DNA of 64,000 bases. Origin: Termitomyces sp. T153. Lineage: Eukaryota; Basidiomycota; Agaricomycetes; Agaricales; Lyophyllaceae. Positions within the stretch are counted from its first letter, which is position 1, and every line of letters begins with the position of its first letter. A model generated the notes under the pieces. That model made no database searches and was not told the origin of the DNA. It saw nothing but the letters and a program-made list of their open reading frames with translations. Made by a program: the position numbers and the translations under genes. This document shows positions 35,087 through 48,383 of the stretch, piece after piece. The stretch is taken from contig JACKQL020000106.1 of NCBI GenBank assembly GCA_018296165.2, positions 98,055 to 162,054 on the forward strand, given 5' to 3'.

Positions 35087-37203
35087 ATGCTCAGACGTGC
35101 AGGATCCTCTCTTAGCCCCAACTTGCGCAAATACCACTCCCAGGCATCTTCTACGGTGCGCAATGCACGCATACGCTTCCGTGCACATCCTGGAGTAGTC
35201 ATCTCCTCTGGTGTATTTGCTGCATATATCCTTTGGTATACAAACAGCAGACCCATTCATAACGATGCCGCTTCACAAAGTCCATTGGAAAATGCCACAA
35301 AGAACAAATCAAATCTCATTACGGGAGGCGACATAGCAGATCCGGATGACCTTCGAACCGTCGTTTGGGGTTCAAATAAGTATGTTGTACTACACTGAAT
35401 CAATAAATAAGTTGACTAGCAATAGGTATAACACCCTCACGATGGAGGATATAGACGTCATCAGAACACCATCCATTGCGGAGTGGTTGGATGGAGTTGC
35501 ACTTCGCGACTTAGCGATCTACAAAGACAATGCGGCGTGTGTTGATTCTCGGGGCGACGTATATCAATGGGGCAATGGTTTCACAGGTGGAGATGTACAG
35601 AAAAGGAAGCCAATTCTGACTCTGAGGGAAAAGGTACTCTTCGAACCTCGTATGCTTAGTGGAAATGATTGAGAAGCTCTGCAGAATATCACGAAACTCA
35701 GGCTCACTGAGGGAAAACTCTACGCATTGTCCGCCTCTGGAAAGGTCTACGCATTGTCAACTGAGTCTGCCAAACAAACACTTCGTCCAGGTGCACCCAC
35801 GCCGTCCAGTGATTCATGGTGGGGGACAGGATGGCTTTGGGGCGAAGATGAGACAGTTGACTTCGTTGAGATCACTCCCGAAGAAAATCTCTCATGGGGC
35901 GAAAAGTGTGCATTTACATTTTCGTAACCGAACACCTTCTAACTAACTCTGCCTCTCAGAATTGTTTCAATCGAAGCTGGAGACCACCACGTCCTTGCAT
36001 TGACGTCCAAGGGGAGAACTTTTGCCCATCCAGTCGACAAGAAAGCAAACACATTCGGTCAGCTCGGGTTACGCAAGTTCAAAGTTCATAATCCTGCGGT
36101 TCATCATCGTTCCAAAACAAATGGTCACCTCGACGTTGAACTTATTCCGAAATCTCTTGCTGATCCTTTCGCAAACTCTTCGAGAGCAACGCATTCTAGT
36201 CCTGTACCTACAGCATCAGAAAAACTTGGAATAGACGATTCAAACATCAGGTTTTGTACCAATTTCTTCGAAATTCCCGCTCTCAAAGGCATCCAAATGG
36301 CACAAATTGCTGCCGGTGGGAGAACCAGTTTTTCACGTACACCAGATGGGAGAGTCCTTTCGTGGGGTGCAAACGATTTTGGGTTGGTCAAGTGATCGTT
36401 CATGTGTCCTCTGCATTAACTCTTGAGTCATACAGACAAGCTGGATTAGGAAGTAATGTAGCATTGGATACGATCATTGTTCCGACTGAAGTCGTTCTCT
36501 GGAAGTCTTCCACGAACCGCAAGACCACGAAATGTATGGACATCACAGCAGGTAAGGACGGAAATGACAATATTGTCAACCTGTCTTGAACATCTGATGC
36601 GCTCTTTCGCAGGCGGGGATTTAACAGCTTTTACTGTAGAGCGCACTGGGGTTCCCTCTCCGACTCCCTCTCCGACTACAATAGACCTCCTTGTCTGCGG
36701 TAATGGCCGATGGGGTGGTCTGGGTAGTAATACATACAGTAGCTCACAGAGCACTCCGCTGCGTGCTAAGAACGTCAGTGGCCTCCTCGAGTGTAAGTAG
36801 CTCCCTTCTTGTGTGACTGTGTACTCTTTGATTGATTGGCGTGCCTGCAGATAGCGACGCAACTCAAAGCCTTCAACCTATTGCCCCTCATGCCGTAACG
36901 ATATCCCCTACCGGGCATGTCTTGCTCACGTTAAACACGGGCGCAACAACTGATGTTGGCGGGCGCGATCTCGTCGTTTGGGGAAAGAATTATGAGTCTG
37001 AGCTTGGCAATGGTAAGAAATCAAGTATCCCTATTCCAACGACGCTCGAGACGCCCGAAGGCGGTCGCTTCATGCTCCGTCGACGCAAAGCAAAAAGGAT
37101 CCTTGATCTTCATGGTAAATTATGGAAACGCAATGTGCTAGTTGAGCAGTGTGCAGTTGTAGGTCCCGAGAACAGCGCCGTTTATTGGAAGATTGTCTCA
37201 TGA
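35087..37203 (+). CDS. FMP25: Fmp25-like mitochondrial RCC1-repeat protein (complex III assembly)
   Basis: Inner-membrane protein with a seven-bladed RCC1-type propeller; in yeast Fmp25 helps assemble cytochrome bc1 complex, and RCC1L is the animal relative. ATG at 35087 starts MLRRAGSSLSPNLRKYHSQA, an Arg/Ser-rich presequence, then a membrane segment GVVISSGVFAAYILWY. RCC1-type blades are visible as VVWGSNKYNTL, AACVDSRGDVYQWGNG, LSASGKVYALSTES, EAGDHHVLALTSKGRTFAHP, AAGGRTSFSRTPDGRVLSWG, CGNGRWGGLG and DLVVWGKNYESELGNGKKS. The stop is at 37203 (AVYWKIVS). At least six introns of about 50-65 bp separate the blades. Upstream ATG-less frame to 34988 is not part of the gene. Domain content is firm, orthology to Fmp25 likely. 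Confidence 0.85.
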
Positions 37204-37585
37204 GGTGAGAACAATTTTTGTTCCCCTTTCGGTCGAGTTCGCTACAAAAGACACTTGGTTTACGTTAATTAGTAGATACTCCATCAAATGTACCACCTCC
37301 GCTTACCTTTCGAATATGCTATGCTAAATATGAAGTCGCGCGGCTTGCCACGATTCATCTAAATAAGGAAGTCAATCAACAAATTCCAAACATGCGCTCC
37401 ACCGTCATGCAACGAGGTCCCTTTTTACCTTTCTACCATCACCATCTCACACATCTCACACATCCCAATAGCCTCGATTTCCCACCCACTTGTCAGTAAT
37501 CTGTTATCATCCTTCTGAATTGACAATCCTCTCAGTGTGACTGCTGATTCGACATACGGCATCGTTGTCGCCCCACCTACTTATC
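37204..37585. other. Intergenic region
   Basis: Short promoter region before the next gene on the same strand. It has a CT- and CA-rich stretch near 37425-37470 (CATCACCATCTCACACATCT), a common fungal promoter feature. No gene seen. Confidence 0.35.
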
Positions 37586-38698
37586 ATGTCTACCCCTAAA
37601 CCTCTTGCCTCGCCAGCCTTACCAGCGACATCGAACACGTCATCTTTCGTTATACTTTCGAACACACACTCCTCATCTGCCCCTCGGTCCGATGATTCAG
37701 ATGATGAGATCATCTACAGTGTTTCAGAGGACTCCTCTTTATCTGCGGAAGAATCCTTGGATAGCGCCGTAACATCTGATAACGACTTCGTTGTTTTAAG
37801 TCGCCCAAGATCGCAACGCAGCATCTTGGAAACAGTTCTACCTACGCTTGACCATGACGACGACGCTCGAGCAAACACTCCAGCTATCACAGACCTTACC
37901 ACCGGTTTGGCCACCCTCAGTGTAGCTCAGTCGGTGCCTCGGCGTCGTAGGCAGAAACCACAGGCGGAACAGGTTGCCATCGCTCCTACTGGGGCCGTTG
38001 CAAAGAAGAAGAAGAAGAAGGCGAAGAAGTCGCAACCCTCTCCCGTGAACACTGCCGTTTTGTCGCCCGTACCATCACCTGCCCGCTCCAAACGTATCCG
38101 CTCCAAACGTAGTGCAACCCCGACTACAACCCCGACTACATCTATCGTTACAGAGAATTCAGAGAAACAAAACGTTGTCAAAGCTAAGTCCGAGGTCAAC
38201 AAAGAGAAGTCCGCCGGGTTTGGTGGTCGGTCTATTGTAGACGATGTTTCTGACAAGTTCTCTGACTATGGAGAGAGTGACGTTGGCTCTCCCTCGATGC
38301 ACGAGGAAGCTTTTGGTTTTATCACTTCGTACGTGACTTTCCGAGTACCGTTGTTGATTCTCCAATCGTTGCACAGATTCCTTTCCAATCCTGCCGCACG
38401 GCAAGACTCCGCCTGTCGCCTCACTCTCCTTCAGGCCCTCATCATTGAATTAGGCCTCGCAACTTCCTCTCTTCCTTCCTCTCTCACCGCTGCCAAGGCT
38501 TATTTGAAGTCTCGCGCCTTCCTTAACATTCGTGAGTATATCGCGGTGAGAGATCAGGGTCCTGCGGCAGTACAGCGTATCATGTATCCAAGTCGGAGTG
38601 CATTGATCAAGGCTATTCGCAAGAATAAGAAAAATGCATCTCTGAAATGGGTGAAGGAAAGTGGACTCCAAGTCCTCCTGGTTCAGTGCTACCACTGA
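37586..38698 (+). CDS. Unrecognised protein, acidic N-terminus, polybasic middle, helical C-terminus
   Basis: Function not recognised. ATG at 37586 (MSTPKPLASPALPATSN). The first 100 residues are Ser/Asp/Glu-rich (SDDSDDEIIYSVSEDSSLSA). A polybasic middle (RRRRQKPQ; KKKKKKAKKS; RSKRIRSKRSA) suggests nuclear or nucleic-acid contact. One intron (donor GTACGT at about 38328, acceptor TTGCACAG at about 38378) joins GFITS to FLSNPAARQDSACRLTLLQA. The C-terminal 90 residues, LTAAKAYLKSRAFLNIREYI and IRKNKKNASLKWVKE, are well-formed helices and likely the conserved part. About 350 residues. No catalytic motif is visible. Confidence 0.65.
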   Translation: MSTPKPLASPALPATSNTSSFVILSNTHSSSAPRSDDSDDEIIYSVSEDSSLSAEESLDSAVTSDNDFVVLSRPRSQRSILETVLPTLDHDDDARANTPAITDLTTGLATLSVAQSVPRRRRQKPQAEQVAIAPTGAVAKKKKKKAKKSQPSPVNTAVLSPVPSPARSKRIRSKRSATPTTTPTTSIVTENSEKQNVVKAKSEVNKEKSAGFGGRSIVDDVSDKFSDYGESDVGSPSMHEEAFGFITSYVTFRVPLLILQSLHRFLSNPAARQDSACRLTLLQALIIELGLATSSLPSSLTAAKAYLKSRAFLNIREYIAVRDQGPAAVQRIMYPSRSALIKAIRKNKKNASLKWVKESGLQVLLVQCYH

Positions 38699-39082
38699 TC
38701 TTTTCATTGTTCTCTTTCTTGGGTTGTTGCTTAATTTCCTCCTCAGCAAAAATTTTCAACTATATCTTTCTCCTTTGTATCTTTGCAGCCTACTCTATTC
38801 CCCAGTTGTACCACCTGTCTCACCTTAAATATCTATAGTTGTACTTGACTGACCCTGACCAATTCAATTGACTAAATAATCGAATGAGACTAGTTCTATG
38901 ACAACATGATGTTAAATAGTTAATACTATGCAACGCCCAGTGCTGACAATGTAAAGGGTATCGTGAAATGGTGTCCAGCCAGTATATTATATGTATATCA
39001 GTAGCAGCAGAAAGAAGATAGGGAGCTAGAAGGGTATTTGAGAGGCATATTGTTGTTGGTCCTCCAAGGACGGCAAAGGAAT
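38699..39082. other. Convergent 3' region
   Basis: AT-rich stretch between the stop codons of the preceding gene (+) and DPBB gene A (-). Probably two 3' untranslated regions. No gene seen. Confidence 0.45.
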
Positions 39083-40174
39083 TTAAGATGAGACGCCAGC
39101 CAGGACAATCTCGCCCATAGCACCGAGTACGTTCCCAACGGTCTGCAAATTCGCCAAAGGCTGCTGAGAGCCAGCAGAGGGTGTCGGTGCAACTGATGTC
39201 GTCGATCCAGACAGAGTGGAGCTGGGCTTGGCTGAGCTAGACACCACTGAGCTGGAGGAGCTGGAGGAGCTGGAAAAACTGGAAGAGCTCGAGCTCGAGC
39301 TGTGTGTGGAGGAGGAAGAAGACTTGGTCTTCAACGACGAGGTCGTTGGCTCGGGTTTCCAAGTCGTGGTAGGCTCAGGCTTCCATGTAGTAGTGGGCTC
39401 AGGTTTCCAGGTCGTGGTGGGCTCTTTCTTGGTCGAGGTGGTCTTGGGCGGGGGGGGAGGGGGAGCTTCTTGCGTCGTCGTGGTCTTGGGCGGGGCAGGC
39501 GCGGGGGCAGGTGCACCATTGTTGAAAGACCATTCACCATACAGGACACCGACGGATTCAGGAGCAAAGAATGTGAAAAGGCCAGTAGAAAGGTCGAGAC
39601 CACCGAAGGGACAACCAGGGCACTGTTTGACGACACTAAGATGAGTACTTGTTGTTTATGTGGCAAAGAAGAGTTATTGACCTCATCCATGATAGTAGCA
39701 GTAGCCGTCTTTCCATTGTACGTCATGGTAATGGTTTCGAAACAGTGAGGACCTGGATACCCCCCACCAAATTGCTACGTGAAAAAATCGCAAATAAGAC
39801 GTGTATGCAGTCATCTCGAAGTATATCGACGCACAGCACTGTTTAACGCGACGATCTATACGAAGCGTGTTAGCGGGAATGTCAAGATAGAACATCAAGT
39901 TAAACGCACGAAATCGCTTGGAACGTTAGTCTTTCCGCAAGCACCACTATAGTTGATGCTCAGACCGTCATCGATGGACGCAATCAAAGTGAACAACTCA
40001 CAGACCGACAGCATAGAAAGTCCATCTTGCAGACGAGAATCGTTTATGCAACTCGACTTCTCCGGCCGCACGTTTCGCAAGTTGGTAGTGGCGTGTATGA
40101 GCACTACCGCGAGGAGAGTGACCAAGGACAGCCAAGGGTAGAACAAAGGACAGCAAAGCAGCTCCAAAACGCAT
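39083..40174 (-). CDS. Secreted double-psi beta-barrel protein A (RlpA/riboflavin aldehyde-forming enzyme-like)
   Basis: Extracellular cell-wall-type protein with a single expansin-like DPBB domain. ATG at 40174 begins MRFGAALLSFVLPLAVLGHS, a signal peptide, then a propeptide with two dibasic sites (LAKRAAGEVELHKR). The domain starts RFSSARWTFYAVGL and, after introns, has GACGKTNVPSDF, QFGGGYPGPHCF-like text, TITMTYNGKTATATIMDE and CPGCPFGGLDLSTGLF, FFAPESVGVLYGEWSF. The C-terminal half is a low-complexity tail with three copies of TTTWKPEP, then long Ser runs, ending LGAMGEIVLAGVSS. The tail is probably heavily O-mannosylated. It shares intron pattern and layout with genes B and C downstream on the same strand, so they arose by tandem duplication. 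The precise enzymatic or wall-binding role is unknown. Confidence 0.87.
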
Positions 40175-41317
40175 CTGTGGTATCGTGGACTCTAAATGTT
40201 CTTAATGAGTGTGGTTCCAAAGAATGAAAGATTCGTCGGAGGCAGGATTGCAAGGTCAGGAAGGGAGGAAACAAGATGATGGGAGCAAGCAACAAAGAAC
40301 GGGTGGCAACTCCATAAGTTTGATCTGCCAAGGACTTTTATGTATATAAAAACAAACAATTCTGACGGGAAGTGGCTGGTGACCACGTTGCAACAATTCG
40401 TTTGGAGTCATAGATACACGCTATTTCCATACTTTCAACACGCTGCGAACATCAGTGGGAAAAAAATTCAAGGGAGGCCGGTATTGTAGTTACTTGGTCC
40501 ATGAATGAATCATACAAAGAATATGTTATACATATTTAATTCAAATAAACATTTCAAGAAGGGAACGTCTGGCCGCCTTTCAATTTGACCCTCAGGCCTC
40601 AAGTCTCAGCGCCCATGTCGTAATAACCCGGGCAAAGTAAATTTGCGAGACAGATTTATCAGTACTTAATGATTATAGATTGATTATGATATGTCACTGA
40701 TCCTCGAACTCTGCTGAAGAGAAGTCTATCCGAGGTAATTGATTTATATGTGCAGCAACAATATCCCTTTGCAATCCTTTTGGGAACTATGACTCTCAAA
40801 TTTTGAAGTCCGACGCTGAGCCCATGATTAGTGTGGTTTGTGCAAGCTCACTGCTGGCACTGGAACCTGCTTCCATTGGAAAAATGGAAAAAGAAACCTG
40901 TTATATCATTTCTTTGACAGAATTTTCCTCTGGAAAGAGGCTTTTCCCATTGTTTAGAGCCTTTCATTGGAAACACCCTGTTTGGAAATGGCATAACAGG
41001 TTTCTTTTTCAGTATTTCCTCAGGAAACACTATTAGCTGCCAGCAGTGAAGTACAATGCCTGACTTCCATTCATATCTTGAAGTGAATAATAACTGTCTA
41101 AGATAGGGAAAAATTTTCGAATGGGGGCGAAAATCCTCGTAGTTCCATCTTCAAAGATAGGTTACTATGCTTGTGTATGACAGAGGAAGGGAACAATGTG
41201 GGTATCATCATGCTAAGTGTTAGTCCTAATTATCTGAGACAAGATAACGAGGAAGACAAGGCTTGATATCACGGATACATCACCCACTAACCCATCCATC
41301 GTTATATATTCCAAATT
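40175..41317. other. Intergenic region with long inverted repeat, between DPBB genes A and B
   Basis: Promoter of gene A (TATATAAA-like sequence near 40339-40349) plus the 3' side of gene B. It contains an inverted repeat at 40888-41009, listed separately. No convincing gene. Confidence 0.45.
40888..41009. repeat. Inverted repeat with 17-bp perfect arms
   Basis: Left arm AAAAAGAAACCTGTTAT (40888-40904) is the exact reverse complement of 40993-41009. Past the perfect part, CATTTC on the left (about 40907) pairs with GAAATG on the right (about 40985), after a two-base mismatch. The loop of about 88 bases has further self-complementary parts (CCTCTGGAAAGAGG near 40926) and repeats of CATTGGAAA. 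It could be a small MITE-like element or a hairpin; no target-site duplication was identified. Confidence 0.7.
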
Positions 41318-42363
41318 TTAGGCGGCGGCTACGACTAGCACGCCCAGGTCGAAGAAGCATTGTTCAAGGGCAGCCAAATTGTGACTGCTATCCGTAGATG
41401 AGGGAGTAGCTGAGGGGGTAGTGGATGAAGAGGTAGCGTGAACGGAAGAAGTCGAGGACGAATACTTCGAAGACGAGGAGGACGCAGTGCTGCTGTGGCT
41501 AGTACTAAGGGAAGACGAGGTATGAGGAATGTATGTAGTGCTCGTCTTCTTGCTGGTAGTAGTGGTAGGGTCCGGAGTCCAGTAGGTAGTAGGATCAGGG
41601 GTCCAAGTGGGAGTGGTCTTGGGAGTGTATTTGGTGCTGGTGGTCGGGGCAACGTATTTGGATGTCTTGGGTGGCGGAGGGGGAGAATTGTCGTCGTCGC
41701 TACTGCCATCGTTGAAGGACCAAGTACCGTAAAGGACACCAACAGATTCCGGCGCAAAGAATGTGAAGAGTCCGCGGGACAAATCAAGACCACCAAAAGG
41801 GCACCCGGGACACTAACAAGAGATCAAAAGCAAGTTAATAGAAAACTAATTCAGCGTAGCGTACCTCGTCCATGATGGTGGCAGTGGCGGTCTTGCCATT
41901 ATAGGTCATGGTGATCTGCTTGAAGCAGTAGGGACCTGGGTAACCCCCTCCATATTGCTGATCTCTGGTAAATCTCTCTGTTCAACTTGGAAAGTAACGA
42001 GAACGCACAGCACTATTCAAAGCGACAATCTAACAATCGAGAAATTCGTCAAAAAAGGTCGTCCATTTCACAAGGGAAAAGACCATCACGAACAAAGTCG
42101 GATGCAACGTTGTATTTACCACAAGCACCACTAATGGAAAGGTAATCAGATTTGGATCACATCAACAGATGGTATCAAACTTACAGTCCGACATCATAGA
42201 AAGTCCATCGAGCGCTAGAGAAACGCTTAAAAAGTTGGACATCTCCTGTTTGGCGCTTAGCGATCTCAACATGTCGATTATGATGGAAAGATCCATGAGG
42301 ATTGGCCCATGCGACCAAAGGTGTCGCGAGGAGAAGAGAGAGCTGACAGAGACCTGCCAGCAT
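41318..42363 (-). CDS. Secreted double-psi beta-barrel protein B
   Basis: Paralogue of gene A. ATG at 42363: MLAGLCQLSLLLATPLVAWA is the signal peptide, followed by a His-rich propeptide and two dibasic sites (IAKRQTGDVQLFKR). The barrel starts RFSSARWTFYDVGL and continues GACGKYNVASDF, QYGGGYPGPYCFKQITMTYN, KTATATIMDE, CPGCPFGGLDLSRGLF and FFAPESVGVLYGTWSF. The tail is Pro/Thr/Ser-rich with WTPDPTTY and WTPDPTTT units, then Ser runs, ending EQCFFDLGVLVVAAA. Its domain is nearly the same as in gene A, closer than either is to gene C. The exposed cysteines and CPGC-x4-LDLS motif are the likely active or binding surface. Confidence 0.87.
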
Positions 42364-42638
42364 TGCAAGTCCGTAAATCCGTAAAAGCGGTAACGAGCGT
42401 TAAGAGAGAGTGCGAGCTTGTACTGAGCACAAAGGCGAGGGGAATAAAATGAACAGTCGTTCCTGGAAATTCGGCGATAATATAATTAAATAAAATTGCG
42501 ATATGTTTTCCAAATAACAGCAAACTTCGCTACCGAAGGTGCAACAAAGGAAACTCGACGTTCAATGATCATCGTAAATAGTATTATGCAGTCCTGAAAC
42601 CAAAGAGAAAGGAGACTATGATGTAGAAAGAGGTCCAG

Positions 42639-43610
42639 TTATTGTCCACCAGCCTCGATGAGTACACCTCCCACGAGAATAGCGCCCAGGTCTGTCATCA
42701 CTAGGTCTAACTGACCCAGAACATCGGTTGGGACAGGGATGGCAGTACTTGATGCGACGCTTGATGAGGCGGCATTAGTAGAAGAACTACTGAAAGTAAC
42801 TGATGAGGAAGCCTTGGTAGTGCTAGACGCCACTGAGGAAGACGTCGTCGAAGACTGAGTGGATGTGGAGGTCGACGTCTTTTTGGTAGTGGTCGAGCTA
42901 GTCGTGGGCTCAGGTGTCCATGTGGTCGTTGGCCTCACCTGCGTCGTAGAAGTAGTTGGTTCTGGCTTCGGAGTGGACGTGGTCTTGGGCTCTCCGGATC
43001 CGAATTCCCATGACCCGTAGAGATAACCGGCAGATTCAGGCCCAAAGAAATCGAAGAGGCCAGGTGAAAAGTCGAGAGCTGCGTACGGACATTCCATGCA
43101 CTGTTCGCGGAGTTACATAACTGGTACTTATGAAAACAAATAAGACGGGATGTTACCTCGTCCACAATTGTTGCCTGAGTACTCTTACCCCCGTACGTGA
43201 TTGTGATCGTTTTGAAACAGTTCTCGCCATTTCCAAATTGCTGAAAACGGGGATTAGCTAAAAGACCACTTTACTCCCAAGTCTTACTTCTTGATTCAAT
43301 GCGACAATCTGAATTTTCGTTAACAAACAGTGCTTACTGATAAAGTGATGGTCCTTACAAAATCGTTACGGCCGTTTGTTTGACCGCAAGCTCCTAGCCC
43401 AGGTTTATAGAACGAGAACCTGGCGGTTGGGCCAAACCTTTTCTGCAAGACCTTTCCCTCATCCTCCAAGGTAACATTGGATGTCGATAGGGTAGCCAAG
43501 GATCTACGAACATGACGTTTTCGGAAAGGAGTGTCGGAATCATGGGGCCTGGCGAGGGTATAGAATACAAGAGACGCGAGAACGAAGACAACAGGTGCGA
43601 AAACGCGCAT
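42639..43610 (-). CDS. Secreted double-psi beta-barrel protein C
   Basis: Most divergent of the three paralogues. ATG at 43610: MRVFAPVVFVLASLVFYTLA is the signal peptide, then a longer propeptide with RKRHVRR and a final KR just before the barrel (VLQKRFGPTARFSFYKPGL). It continues GACGQTNGRNDF, QQFGNGENCFKTITITYGGK, ATIVDE and CMECPYAALDFSPGLFDFFG, then SAGYLYGSWEF. The CPGC motif of A and B is CMEC here, followed by PYAALDFS. The tail has TTTWTPEPTTS and Ser/Thr runs, ending LGAILVGGVLIEAGGQ. Likely secreted and cleaved by a Kex2-type protease. Confidence 0.86.
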
Positions 43611-44258
43611 TATTACTTGGGGTTGCTTGGGTAAAGAACGTGAGTGGCAAAAGTGCCGTGAAAGAGAGGATAGTTTAAAAGATAGGACGAGAAGTGCCTT
43701 CCAGCAAACGAAGGAAACCGTGTGATGAGCACCTTTGATTGATCATTCAGGGCAAGTGGAGTATGTATTCACCCGAAGGACAACACAAAGACTTACGTAA
43801 CGAACACCCCGAATTCTAGAGGAAACCACCTGAATTGTAGAGGAAACACCTGAGCAAATGACGCGCGGACTAGCGATGAAAGCATTATATTGTAATACTC
43901 TGAAAAGTGCTTTGAGGTTTGCGAGGCGAGTTTGCAACTCAGTGCGAATAGAATCTTAGGATTGTTAACGCAAGCTTAAAATAGAACATGACTGATATCG
44001 AGCTGTACGGACTACTTGCACGCTGTACAGATGCAAGTAATCCCGTGAGGATGCTCACAAGAAACAATTTTGCTGATGAATGTCCCACTACAGTCTACCA
44101 TTCATATTCGAGTGGAAAGCATCCAGAATATGAATGCCCAACTGTCCACATGTCATGGTAGTGCTTCCATTCCTCTACGAGATATACATGTAGTATGATT
44201 AGTCAAGTTTTACCTTTGAAGGAGGATCAATAAATGTCGCCTTTCAAGTCACGTCAGA
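43611..44258. other. Intergenic region with short tandem motif
   Basis: Upstream of DPBB gene C and downstream of the calcium ATPase, which is on the same strand. Includes the direct repeat at 43811-43851, listed separately. No gene seen. Confidence 0.45.
43811..43851. repeat. Short tandem direct repeat upstream of DPBB gene C
   Basis: GAATTCTAGAGGAAACCACCT (43811-43831, shown in part as GAATTCTAGAGGAAACCACC) is followed at once by GAATTGTAGAGGAAACACCT (43832-43851). One substitution and one missing base separate the copies. It lies about 200 bp upstream of the gene C start, so it may be a paired regulator site. Confidence 0.6.
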
Positions 44259-47762
<3,504 letters not shown>

Positions 47763-48383
47763 GACGGTCGACAGAGGCAAAGGCAAAAGTGAGGGCCACA
47801 AATGCAGTCGACCACCGAGATTATAGGTCAATGGGAATGTGTATAAGAGAGGAACTTTGAAACCGATGTTAATTTGTTACCGATCGCTCAAAATACTGAG
47901 GCGCACGTGCCAGAATGACGTGGCGTCTCTGGAAGACGGGGGGGTGCTGGGGAGTTCGATCCCCATTTTGAGGAGCTGTAATGAGAGTTGTATAGTGTCC
48001 GTTGAAAAGATGAGTGGGTATGAAACAAAGCGTAGCCCCTAAGTCATATGCATGTAATGGTCGGCCAATCACGCTATCGACTCTCACAACATTTCAAGTC
48101 CGAACTGAACTCTGCCAACAAATTCTCGGGTGGCGGGACATCATGCAGTGACCAGTCAGCTTTCTGATAGCCGTTAAAACACACAAGTCTCAAACAACAA
48201 TCTATATCTTCTGAACTGCGCTGATACTCAGTCCGCAAGAAACGGCCATGTGGATGATAATGGATGACGTAAGCGCCACTTTACAAATAACCATCAACTG
48301 CTGTGGACCTTTACGCTGAGTAGCATTGCGAGGATTGGTGAACCTGTCACCTCAGGCATCCAATACGGGGGCGGCCAGTAACA
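47763..48383. promoter_or_regulatory. Divergent promoter region, calcium ATPase / Sip5-like gene
   Basis: Lies between two start codons on opposite strands and so should hold both promoters. A run of seven G (47938-47944) sits near a GGGAGTTCGATCCCC palindrome-like stretch that imitates a tRNA T-arm but fails pairing. No gene found. Confidence 0.4.

Noticed and set aside
39216..39748. Plus-strand frames with Glu/Leu and Gly/Val repeats
   Set aside because: They are antisense shadows of the Ser-rich and WKPEPTT-repeat tail of DPBB gene A.
47938..47975. tRNA T-arm-like sequence GGGGAGTTCGATCCCCA
   Set aside because: With the loop placed as TTCGATC the stem pairs fail at the second position, and no acceptor, D or anticodon arms can be found around it.
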